A DNA stretch of 64,000 nt from Pseudomonas putida. Its GTDB lineage: Bacteria; Pseudomonadota; Gammaproteobacteria; Pseudomonadales; Pseudomonadaceae. The position numbers and the translations under genes were made by a program. The DNA is taken from assembly GCF_009883635.2 (NCBI RefSeq), contig NZ_CP026115.2, positions 4,216,001 through 4,280,000 of the forward strand, read 5' to 3'. The notes below the pieces were generated by a model. The model saw only the letters and a list, made by a program, of their open reading frames with translations, had not been told where the DNA came from and did no database searches. Positions 8,601 to 16,068 of this stretch are shown here, piece after piece. Numbering within the stretch: position 1 is the stretch's first letter; each line of letters begins with the position of its first letter.

Positions 8601-10783
8601 GTCCGCTCGATGACGCGTTCTTCTGAGCTGCCGCTGCCGGGCCTGACGGGGGCGTAGTCGAACACGGTTTCGCTGGCGATGCGGCCGAGGCCGTCGTACG
8701 TGGTTTCGGATACCTTGCGGGTAATGCGGGTCTCGGACTCTGGATTGTCCAGCGCTTTGAGGGTGAGCTCAACCCGCACCGGGCGGTTGAGCCCGTCATG
8801 GTAGGTACGGGTGACGACACCGTTGAGGTCGGTGTGCTCGGCGTAGCACAGTGTGCGGTTGTTTTCCGTGATCTTGCCATAGCGGTAGGTGTGTGTGGCG
8901 GTAAACTCGGGCAGGTCCGGTGCTATGGTCTTGGCGACCAGCCGGTTGATTGCATCATGGCGGTGGCGGGTCTTCACGCCATTGATGTCTTCGGTCTCGA
9001 TCAGCTGGTTGCGCAGGGCGGACTGCAGGCTCTGCGTGGTTTTTTCCAGCGTGCCACCGTGGGGTTTGAAGGTGGTGGTGGTGTTCAGGTAGGTAAGCTT
9101 GCCGTTGTCATCGGCGCGCTTCTCGTAGTGCCACTCGGTACGTGACTGGGTGGTGCCCAGTCGATCCGTTCGGTAATCGATGCGCCCATGCAGGAACACA
9201 TTGTCGGGCGTGTCCAGGTGGCTGATATCACTGCGGCTCAGCAGCCGTTCGCGTTCCTGGCCATTGTCATCGGTAACCTCGAAGATCTGCTCGCTATCGC
9301 CCACCAGAAATTTGTCGGCCTGCAGCGTCGCGACCGAGGCGCTCAGCACGTCCAGCGCACGGTAGGTGAAACGGGTGCGCCGGATCTGCGCCTGAGCACC
9401 CCCCTCGGCCGGGTAGACAGTGAGGCTCTTGAGGTTGCGCACGAAGCCTTGCGGGTCGGGCGGGCAGCCCTCGGCGCCTGCGGCAGGGTAATACTCACGG
9501 ACCATGCGCGTGCCGTTGGCCAACTGTTCCAGCACCATGTTGCCGTGCTCATCGTACTGGGTGAGCACGTGTTCATCGCGGCGCAACTGGGTGCCGGCCT
9601 GGGTCCAGGTCTTGGTGATGCGGCTCGGCAACTGCACGCGCGGGTCCTGGGAGGCGAAGTTGCCCGGCTTATCGTGATACTGCGTGGTGATGGTTTCGAT
9701 GCGGCCGGCTTCGTCGGTGACTTGCTTGGTCACCAGGTGGAAGCGGTTGAACGTGTGCTCGACGGTGCGTAGCACCTCGTCGTTGAGGTAGTGGCTGGTC
9801 GTGCTGCCATACACGTATTCGCTGCCAGTGAACTTGTAGAGGTGGTCCTGATTGTATTTTTCGTCCCACTCCACGCCTGTTGCGTCGTAGCCCAGGAAGT
9901 TCTTCTTGGTGTAGGTGTAGGTGGTCTTGATGGCGTTTGCTTCGTTCAGCGGGTCGGCGATTGCGCGGTGCTCGGTCACATACGGCAGGTAGGTCTGCCG
10001 GCCGGGGTACTGGTGGCCAGACTCGCGGTAGATAACACGCTCTTCGCCGCCATACGGCAGGGTAAGCCGCTGAAGAAAACGCATGCCCCCCAGCTGCTGG
10101 TAATGGAATGTCCAGTTGTGCTGGTCGCTGGTGGGCAGCACCAGTGTGCGCAATTCTTCCCCTTCGAACTTGAGGGTGAACGTTTGCTCGGCTTCAGTAC
10201 CGGGGTGGGTCTGCAAGAGCGTCTGGCTGTCGCCCTGGAACGTGAGAGTGAGCAACTGTTGGCCGCTGTCATCCTGGATGGACTGCAGGCGGCCTTTTTC
10301 CAGGTCGTAGGCCAAGTTGATGCCAGCGCCGCCAGGGATCGTGACCCGTGTTGGCAGCAGCTTGCGGCTGTCGGCCTTGAGGGGTTCGAGTATTTCGATC
10401 GGGCCACCGGTGTGGGTGATGCGAAAGCGTGGGTTTTGTTTGTCGCCGATGTTTTCGCAGATGAAGCTCTTGAGTTTTTGTTCGTAGACCAGGGCCTCTT
10501 CACCTGGGCCCTGGTCGGCGATTGCCAGGCTTTCGCCGGTGTACAGGCTAAGTACCTGGCTGTCGAGGTCGTAACTGCTGAGCTTGAAGGCCCAACCGTT
10601 GCCGAAGCCTGAGTGGGTGGTGTTCAGTGGGCTGAAGCCCAGTTGCAGGGGCAAGCCGGGGCCTTGACCAAAGTTGGCATTCAGTGGCGGGACTTCCAGG
10701 GTAAAACCGTAGAGGCCGGTACGGGGGTCGACGTTGCCTTTGCCATAGCTGGGGTAGTTTAATGCGTTGGATTGAAAACTCAT
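5699..10783 (-). CDS. Rhs/YD-repeat protein B (1694 aa) with Gly/Ser-repeat tip
   Basis: Near-identical to Rhs protein A through residue 1422 (core end DPTGH). It then diverges completely into a tip of about 270 residues. The tip has two or three hydrophobic segments (ISNDLAIAGTVLSAAG and others), a basic linker, an Asn/Thr/Tyr-rich patch (NNYNTYNTYE), then about five copies of a 14-residue unit GSIVEGGGGGGSRT, and a final short segment. No known toxin domain is recognised. There is no signal peptide and no PAAR domain. The ATG at 10783 overlaps the stop codon of the upstream small gene (ATGA) and has a GGAGAA ribosome site, which suggests coupled translation. No immunity candidate lies in the 122 bp downstream. 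Confidence 0.88.
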   Translation of the reverse strand: MSFQSNALNYPSYGKGNVDPRTGLYGFTLEVPPLNANFGQGPGLPLQLGFSPLNTTHSGFGNGWAFKLSSYDLDSQVLSLYTGESLAIADQGPGEEALVYEQKLKSFICENIGDKQNPRFRITHTGGPIEILEPLKADSRKLLPTRVTIPGGAGINLAYDLEKGRLQSIQDDSGQQLLTLTFQGDSQTLLQTHPGTEAEQTFTLKFEGEELRTLVLPTSDQHNWTFHYQQLGGMRFLQRLTLPYGGEERVIYRESGHQYPGRQTYLPYVTEHRAIADPLNEANAIKTTYTYTKKNFLGYDATGVEWDEKYNQDHLYKFTGSEYVYGSTTSHYLNDEVLRTVEHTFNRFHLVTKQVTDEAGRIETITTQYHDKPGNFASQDPRVQLPSRITKTWTQAGTQLRRDEHVLTQYDEHGNMVLEQLANGTRMVREYYPAAGAEGCPPDPQGFVRNLKSLTVYPAEGGAQAQIRRTRFTYRALDVLSASVATLQADKFLVGDSEQIFEVTDDNGQERERLLSRSDISHLDTPDNVFLHGRIDYRTDRLGTTQSRTEWHYEKRADDNGKLTYLNTTTTFKPHGGTLEKTTQSLQSALRNQLIETEDINGVKTRHRHDAINRLVAKTIAPDLPEFTATHTYRYGKITENNRTLCYAEHTDLNGVVTRTYHDGLNRPVRVELTLKALDNPESETRITRKVSETTYDGLGRIASETVFDYAPVRPGSGSSEERVIERTTRFKYDAWGQRCEVLQADDVKLITAFSPFGADGNKAEQWLESPKQPGIKQQHSVVEYNRFDKPVYEYQLHQPAGGAKPVEVDRTDYLYDGLGRGVKETFSYAPEQKLVPRITEYTYDHWGRMCETVRPDGSVLLRTFAEHSTNELTTLLQVRNKNGSTLPVCKRTYDGLERLTSMAVGPRLETYTYQGQTALMDSRTISNTDATRNDKRKHVERYTYKPALTTQPTSISATLEGTPEPHAANEASFAYRPSSAEVVGADNANGSRAYTYTDRGYLAQEHWNVGDQEQYNIHNQHSLQGRLRYRKHSDGAVCLYEHDALGRVVAVTQGHLQSTLTYNSEGRLETTTTHDTRDPARYVRSTQTYDDLGREHRRTLDANGQQQLLVLKWRDGTTLQARTLYNGNAENEAALLREEVFGYDELDRLTISDYRGPSSPRNAKGRTIESEIFDFDAMDNLKQRVTLFADGKKDTARFTYATDGSFQLTKVTHTLVEDYLPEQSFDYDTRGNMLNDEQGRTLEYDVKGRLERVLKPDGSEQARYLYDGHDQLLASVFDGRQVQRRYQGNRLDSTREGNLLTQYLLNDEQTLGVQRSDQPDDPLLLLTDPAGSILTEADHQGTRHASYSTYGERPDDNGMRCLLAFNGEVREEALGWYLLGSGYRAYNPGLMRFHSPDSLPPEAAGLNPYLYALGNPVKWRDPTGHKVSPFSGEDGAPSYRDPVEAPSGNSILKWVSVGFGILAIAATVYFMPWSAPMTLGKGLMMIAGLLTVSGTAASTASVVVKDEQISNDLAIAGTVLSAAGMLMGFGGYKLHARSMNKKGLTFKGRKIPENEPRGPDNITNNYNTYNTYEAQQGGATGSLGGGGSRSGSIVEGGGGGGSRTGSIVEGGGGGGSRTGSIVEGGGGGGSRTGSIVEGGGGGGSRHGSISRGGNAGLALASSNGNKYDWKGFQGFPGMAPGGFVSVPTPYVNR
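5838..6033. repeat. 42-bp tandem repeat (about 4.7 copies) in tip of Rhs protein B
   Basis: Four full 42-bp units (5838, 5880, 5922, 5964) plus a partial fifth from 6006. Each encodes GSIVEGGGGGGSRT on the minus strand. Units differ by only a few bases, so expansion looks recent. It is a coding minisatellite, not a CRISPR array, because there are no spacers. Confidence 0.95.
6489..10777. repeat. Long direct repeat, copy B (Rhs core)
   Basis: Partner of the copy at 1267-5555. Scattered single-base differences exist. A denser cluster lies around 8870-8980 (matching 3650-3760), where the proteins read HRHDAINRLVAK against YRHDAINRPVAT. Confidence 0.95.
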
Positions 10784-11256
10784 GGGTGTTCTCCGTGCTC
10801 GGGTATGGCTGTGCTGACCGAGTCTTCTGTTTTTGCCGTTTTCTTGAAGGCCGAAACGACGACATCTATCTGGGCAAGCGTATCGCGAGTTGATTTACCT
10901 TTTTTCTCCACGATCAGAAAGCCAAGGCCGGGTGGATAAAAGTTGTTAACCTCGTAGCGGTTTGCAAGCTGATCAATATCTACGGGGTCTCTGCTCAGTT
11001 GCGAGGGGCGGTGACAAGTTTTAAACTTGAGCAACCATCCGCCTTTACTCGGTGGGTCATCTGACATCAAGGTGACGGTGGCTGCCGAAGGAAGGCGGAC
11101 CATATGTATACTGCGGGCTTTAAACTTGTCGAGGTACAATGTAACGGTCTTGTCGGCACCCTCCTCTGGAATAATCAAAGCTAAGTGATCTTCATCTTTA
11201 TCGTATACGGTGATCACGCCGTTCAACGTATCTGTGTTTAGCTGTGTGGGTTTCAT
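10780..11256 (-). CDS. Small hypothetical protein coupled to rhs B (158 aa)
   Basis: I do not recognise the family. The protein is soluble, mixed alpha/beta in appearance, without signal peptide or membrane segments. It begins MKPTQLNTDTL, contains DKDEDHLALIIPEEG, and ends in a charged tail. The start at 11256 has a good AGAGGA ribosome site; a TTG five codons upstream is less likely. Its stop overlaps the start of rhs B by four bases, so the two are almost certainly one transcriptional and translational unit. Small genes placed directly upstream of rhs genes are often chaperones (for example the EagR type), and such a role is my inference here. No EagR motif is evident. Confidence 0.7.
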   Translation of the reverse strand: MKPTQLNTDTLNGVITVYDKDEDHLALIIPEEGADKTVTLYLDKFKARSIHMVRLPSAATVTLMSDDPPSKGGWLLKFKTCHRPSQLSRDPVDIDQLANRYEVNNFYPPGLGFLIVEKKGKSTRDTLAQIDVVVSAFKKTAKTEDSVSTAIPEHGEHP

Positions 11257-11657
11257 GGGCTGTCCTCTCAAAACGCGTGAAATTAAGGATGTGCGGGCTG
11301 AATGAGATTACGAGCATTGGCCGAAACCGGCACCTAGCAAAACTGATAGGTGTTGTGCGCACCCGGTTGGATTTCAGCAGCCTTGCTGCGAGGCCTGAGG
11401 CGCTGTGCGAAAGCCTTGATACTTTTACATCCTGCGTTTAAAACAGCCTCGCAATGCTCATCTCTTCAGTTGCAGTCCGCTTGCTCAGCTGGTTTCGCCT
11501 TGCCTGACCTGCACCTCCAGTCTCTCGTACAAAGCCTGGCGACCTGGTAATTCTGCTAGTTGTAGGTGTGGGACGCAGGCTCTATAACTACCTCCCATTC
11601 AGTCCGGTCGAGCCGTTGAAAACCGGCCGGCGTGAGGGTTAAAGCCAGGAGCGCGTT
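11257..11657. other. Divergent intergenic region (rhs unit / plus-strand island genes)
   Basis: A 401-bp non-coding stretch between two divergently transcribed units. It should hold the leftward promoter for the small gene and rhs B, and the rightward promoter for the Ig-like gene. Small reading frames here show no recognisable protein. Confidence 0.6.
11560..11588 (+). promoter_or_regulatory. Candidate sigma-70 promoter for the 613-aa Ig-like gene
   Basis: TTGTAG and TATAAC are separated by 17 bases, placing a start site about 63 bases upstream of the ATG at 11658. Seen by eye only. Confidence 0.4.
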
Positions 11658-13499
11658 ATGGGTCATCAGTCGGATAATCAGGATAATTCTGTTGTTTTAG
11701 TGAGCGGTCTGAAGGAACCTGATATTCCTTTGCGTAATAAAAAGAAAGAGATCGATCTCGACGCGCTAGGCGGTAATGATTTGCGGACGGTCATCAAATA
11801 CACCGGAATGGAAGAAGGTGACTTGGTCAAGACGCTGTGGTTGGGTGCTAACAATGACGGCGAGCCATTTGATACTGAGGGTACCTATCCCGTACATCGC
11901 GACGACTTGGCGAATGGGTTGGTGGTTTCCATCGGTAATGCTACTGTCGTTGCAGCCAAAGGCGGCGAAGCGTTCTATTCTTACACTGTAACCCCCCTAT
12001 CGCCGTCAGGTAGGAGTAGCAGCCTGATTTCACGCCGCAGTTTTTGCTTCATCGGGGTTAGGCCTGAGGAAAATAATGAAAGTTTGCAAGTCATCCTTGG
12101 CCTTGAGTCGCATGATCTGGTCATAAAGCCCAAGGAGCTGGAGGCCGCAGGCGTTACATTTATTGTCGCGCCCTATCAGGCGATGAAAATAGGCGACGAG
12201 ATAACTTTTACTTTGCAGGGCTTTGATGAAGACGACTATCGAGAAACGCCCATCATCGAAAAATTACGGGTGACTAAAGAGCACCTGGCTAAAAAGGCAC
12301 TGGCTTTTACCATCGGCAAGAATATTTTTCTAATGATCGACCAAGGTCGGGCTGAGGTCAGCTATCGCATCGATTTCGTTGATGGTAAAGATGCCGAGTC
12401 GCCCGTGCAAAACTTCATCATCAATTCTGCTGCGAGCTTGCCGGGCTTCTTGCCTGATCCCAGCATTGTAGGCCATATTCCAGGTGTACCGTTAAACCCT
12501 GGAAAGTTCAGGGACGGCTTGACCGTCACGGTAAACGGGTATCCCGGTATGCAGATATCGGACTGTATCGCCTTGCGCTGGCGCAGCCCTGTTCGGGATC
12601 TTCTGCAAACTATTCGTGTCGATGCCAGTGTTCAAGTTGTTGGCGGCATCGCCTTCCACGTGCCCGTTGATTACCTTCTCGAAAATCAGGGTTTGAACGT
12701 CTACCTTTCCTGCCTTTTTGCTCGGGAAGGTGCGGGGCAGTGCTCGCAGGAACTAACCGTGAGCATCGAGACCCCGCGTGAGTTGTCTGCACCTGAGGTC
12801 CTTGCTGCAACCCCCGACACGGAAATGGGGACGGGGCGCGGCACTTTACTTGCCAAGGATGCATTAGGCGGGGTGTGGGTGGAGGTTGCTGACGTGCTGC
12901 TTCCCGGTGAGCGGGCGGAGGTTCACTGGCGTGGTTGGCCTGAGTATGGTGAATATGAAGCCCCTGAACCCGCCGGTTCCAATCCGCGTCGCTTCTTTAT
13001 CCCGGAGCGGTTTGTACCGGCGAACATGGGCCGAGGGGCAGTAGATGAAAATCGCCGGTTCGAAGTCGTGTATGTGGTCCACAGCAAGGACGGGCCGCTT
13101 GAGTCGGCACCCTATAATTTGCGTATCAAGCCACCTCCCTCAAATGAGTATCCAACCGTTCAATGCGCCCAAGTACGCGCAGGTCAATTGTCATTGGCGG
13201 AGGTGCCTGGTGGCGCAGACCTTGAACTGGGTACCTGGTACTTCGGCAAGGCGGGAGACTTGATTCAACTGCAGGTTACCGGTGTTACCCCCACTGGGGT
13301 ATTGGACGAAATCATTCGTGATGCATCGGAACCGGTAACTGAAGCAGAGGCTAAAGAGGGTATCAAAGCGAGGTTGGCTTTAAGCACGCTGAATAAGCTT
13401 AGTCTTGATGAGGCTTTTACCGTGCATGCACGGCTGAGCTTTGACGGTGGGGTGTACTACACAAGTTTTGGTGCGCTCAGGCCTGTGCTGAGAAAATAG
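11658..13499 (+). CDS. Ig-like modular protein, 613 aa
   Basis: A large protein of repeated beta-rich modules of roughly 110-130 residues. Several contain a GD/SD..(L/I).W/F..G pattern and end with a conserved 'PREL.APEV' linker. There is no signal peptide and no membrane segment. The C-terminal 100 residues (LGTWYFGKAGD, LSTLNKLSLDEAFTVHARLSF, LRPVLRK) align well with the C-terminus of the 488-aa protein at 23599-25065 (LGTWRFMAEGQ, LSTLMLDNPFTLRVQVRF, LSPVLRR), so the two are paralogs. AGGAG lies six bases before the ATG. GC content is lower than in the flanking chromosome. Function is unknown; an adhesin-like or scaffold role within the island is inference. Confidence 0.75.
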   Translation: MGHQSDNQDNSVVLVSGLKEPDIPLRNKKKEIDLDALGGNDLRTVIKYTGMEEGDLVKTLWLGANNDGEPFDTEGTYPVHRDDLANGLVVSIGNATVVAAKGGEAFYSYTVTPLSPSGRSSSLISRRSFCFIGVRPEENNESLQVILGLESHDLVIKPKELEAAGVTFIVAPYQAMKIGDEITFTLQGFDEDDYRETPIIEKLRVTKEHLAKKALAFTIGKNIFLMIDQGRAEVSYRIDFVDGKDAESPVQNFIINSAASLPGFLPDPSIVGHIPGVPLNPGKFRDGLTVTVNGYPGMQISDCIALRWRSPVRDLLQTIRVDASVQVVGGIAFHVPVDYLLENQGLNVYLSCLFAREGAGQCSQELTVSIETPRELSAPEVLAATPDTEMGTGRGTLLAKDALGGVWVEVADVLLPGERAEVHWRGWPEYGEYEAPEPAGSNPRRFFIPERFVPANMGRGAVDENRRFEVVYVVHSKDGPLESAPYNLRIKPPPSNEYPTVQCAQVRAGQLSLAEVPGGADLELGTWYFGKAGDLIQLQVTGVTPTGVLDEIIRDASEPVTEAEAKEGIKARLALSTLNKLSLDEAFTVHARLSFDGGVYYTSFGALRPVLRK

Positions 13500-13587
13500 C
13501 TTGATTGTTAATGGGTGCTCGGCGCTATAGCAGAGCGTGGGAACAATACAGCGTTTTTACCGTATCTATATTGTGAGGGATGCGTTC

Positions 13588-16068
13588 ATGCCTAGAATGA
13601 CCATGCAGGAATATCGCACTTACCTTGAAATAGGCGCTCGTACACTCGGTTGGGGCGCTTTACTGATTTATGACCGTTTCAAAGCCAATCGTCTGCTGGC
13701 TCAGGAGTATGTTGAAGGCTTGACAAATGACAAATGGATGCCGCTGATCAATTTTGTGCATGAAAAAGACAATCTCAGAACCGAGGTTGCAAATGTTTTG
13801 CTGGACAAGCCGTTGCTGTCCTTTGTCAACTCCAATATAGGCGCATCCAAAGCCCGTTTGAGCATGAATGTCATTGGCGGTTTAATCATACAGCATCGCC
13901 GCGATGCGGGGGCGTCGGAATGGAAGGTCGTGAACTATTCGAGGCTGGATAAACTCACGGCACCTACCGTACGTATGGACATCATGCTCAATGCGTCCGT
14001 CGAGGGTGCGGTCGATAAAGAGGGGCGTGTGACGCTTGATTTATCACAAGGTTCTGCGTACACATTTGAAGTTTCGTCGTGGAAGGAATTGAACAGTAAT
14101 CTGGGTGAGGCAATTAAGAGTGAGTTTGAAAGTTGGGAAGAGGCGGATAGGGTGTGGCACCTCAATACGATCAAGCCAGTGGAGGGTGAGTTAAACCCAA
14201 CTAAATTTGCGGTGCGTACACATTCACTGGCCAGGTCAAAAGCTCCCGAAGCGAGTGAAGAGGAAAAAGAAGAGGGCGCTGTTATTGTAGGAGTTGCGTT
14301 CGGTAAAGAGGTCGGCACATTCCCCGCCGATGACAGCCATATGCCGTATCTTTTGCCAATCCCCGAGCGGGCGACTGATCCAGCGTACTCGATGAACTTG
14401 ATCTATAGCAATGCGCTTTGGTTTAAGGATGTGTTTTCGCCGCTCGTGAACGATATGGCTGTGTTCGGTTCGCCAAAGTTAGTGAAAAATAGTTATGGCC
14501 TTTATAGTGGGATTGAAGCGACCAAGGATTTCACGGTGAAAGGGAAGTTTGATCAAAATCCTCAGGATTTTGGAACTTTCAAGGTTATGTTGTTTGAGTG
14601 GCCTGATCTGCACTTCAAAAGTACATTCAGTGCTAAGCACGAAGGTGAAAAGTTAGTCATCTCTTGGGCGGTGGAAGCGGATTCCGGAAAGATTGCAGTG
14701 ACGTTTTATGGCAATCCAATAGCTCCGACGATCAAGGCGGACGGAACTTATCGTGTCGCTGCAAAGGGCGGGATGGAGTTTCAATTAGCTTCGGATGCTA
14801 GCCGAATCGGCGAGGTCGATGTTGTTCCGATGCCGATGAAAATTGATTACACGTGCGTACTTACCGCCAATCAGGACCCCGATTATTACTCGCCGATGAT
14901 CGAGAAGGCTGCACAGCACTACGTCATGCCAAGCATAAAAGCAGCGGTAGAAGCCAATGTTGCTAAACTGACAGGGCTTACCCGCATACCCGCACCGTTT
15001 AACTTGTTGCGCCTCAACGGCTTACTGTTCCGCGGTACAGATATTGCCACGCCACGCACGCTGGCTTTACCCGGGGACTTCTCGCTATTAGGTGACCTTG
15101 CGCCAAGGCTTACAACATTTGCCGTTGAGCCGCTAGAGGCGACTGTCAGCGCGGATAGCAACCAAACGGTGAAGTTCGAGCTCAATCCGCCCGCGACAGA
15201 TCCCGATGCCGTTACATGGAACGTTTACCCGTTAAAAGGTGAGTCTGCCGAGGTGGGGACCATTAAAAACGGTGTCTATACCCCTCCCGGCGCTGAAACG
15301 ATAGCGGGCACGTTCAAACGTGTGATCGTAAAGGCCACTGCCAATGGCAACACAAGCAGCGCGCTGGTGACAGTGGTGCCAAGCCAGGTCTCTGTGTTCC
15401 CCGATCTCATGATTGCGAATTACAAACTGCCCGAAGACAAAAGAAACCCACGCTATGTGCTGGTTGGCGGTCAAATCAACAATGAATTGAATTGGAGCAT
15501 GGTCAGCGGTGCGAAGGGGAGCATCCGTCCATACATAGAAGATGACGAAGGCGATGACGACGATGAGCATGACGGTGACCTGGATATTCCTGGCGGGAAG
15601 AATGTTCGAATTTATGTTGCGCCGCCAGCGATGCCAGGGGAGACAGGTGAGATTTCTGCGGTAATTCATCTGGACAGGGTGCAGGTTTCGTCAGGCGCAA
15701 TGACACGGTATATCGAAGTCATCATACCTTGGGCGACTGCCACCGGTATTCTCGGTGCTACGTCGTTAGCCGACGGTCGCGTCCAACTGACGCTGTCGTA
15801 TTACAACGCGGAGCTAGGAAAAGAAGTAATAGTGAGCCCTAAAGATGCCAAGTGGGGGGTGCTATCAGGTGATGGAGAAATCGATCGTAGTACAGGTGTT
15901 TACAAGCCCGGTGCCGCGGAAGGGGACTATATCATTGTGGCAAGCCGTTTCACGCTTGCAGGCGTTTACGTGATCTGGGGCTATTCGGTCATCTTGTTGT
16001 CGGATGCCGCAAAGGCGCTACCACCATTGAATACAGCAACAGCCAGGGTGAATGACCATGACCAGTAA
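13588..16068 (+). CDS. P47/TULIP-like protein with Ig-like tail, 826 aa
   Basis: The N-terminus has LGWGALLIYDRFKANRLL, resembling the 'GWD.v......vN..l' opening of clostridial P47/OrfX TULIP proteins. A middle section carries MPYLLPIPE and YSMNLIYSNAL, and a long beta-rich segment ends in PSIKAAVEANVAKLTG and LALPGDFSLLGDL. The last 300 residues hold about three Ig-like modules with the pattern W.v..G.G.I...GVY.P. A very acidic patch (EDDEGDDDDEHDGDLD) sits in the second module. The same architecture is seen in the next gene and at 27145-28653. The start at 13588 was chosen for its GAGGGA ribosome site; a GTG at 13537 would add 17 residues. The family assignment comes from remembered motifs and needs a profile search. 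Confidence 0.6.
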   Translation: MPRMTMQEYRTYLEIGARTLGWGALLIYDRFKANRLLAQEYVEGLTNDKWMPLINFVHEKDNLRTEVANVLLDKPLLSFVNSNIGASKARLSMNVIGGLIIQHRRDAGASEWKVVNYSRLDKLTAPTVRMDIMLNASVEGAVDKEGRVTLDLSQGSAYTFEVSSWKELNSNLGEAIKSEFESWEEADRVWHLNTIKPVEGELNPTKFAVRTHSLARSKAPEASEEEKEEGAVIVGVAFGKEVGTFPADDSHMPYLLPIPERATDPAYSMNLIYSNALWFKDVFSPLVNDMAVFGSPKLVKNSYGLYSGIEATKDFTVKGKFDQNPQDFGTFKVMLFEWPDLHFKSTFSAKHEGEKLVISWAVEADSGKIAVTFYGNPIAPTIKADGTYRVAAKGGMEFQLASDASRIGEVDVVPMPMKIDYTCVLTANQDPDYYSPMIEKAAQHYVMPSIKAAVEANVAKLTGLTRIPAPFNLLRLNGLLFRGTDIATPRTLALPGDFSLLGDLAPRLTTFAVEPLEATVSADSNQTVKFELNPPATDPDAVTWNVYPLKGESAEVGTIKNGVYTPPGAETIAGTFKRVIVKATANGNTSSALVTVVPSQVSVFPDLMIANYKLPEDKRNPRYVLVGGQINNELNWSMVSGAKGSIRPYIEDDEGDDDDEHDGDLDIPGGKNVRIYVAPPAMPGETGEISAVIHLDRVQVSSGAMTRYIEVIIPWATATGILGATSLADGRVQLTLSYYNAELGKEVIVSPKDAKWGVLSGDGEIDRSTGVYKPGAAEGDYIIVASRFTLAGVYVIWGYSVILLSDAAKALPPLNTATARVNDHDQ

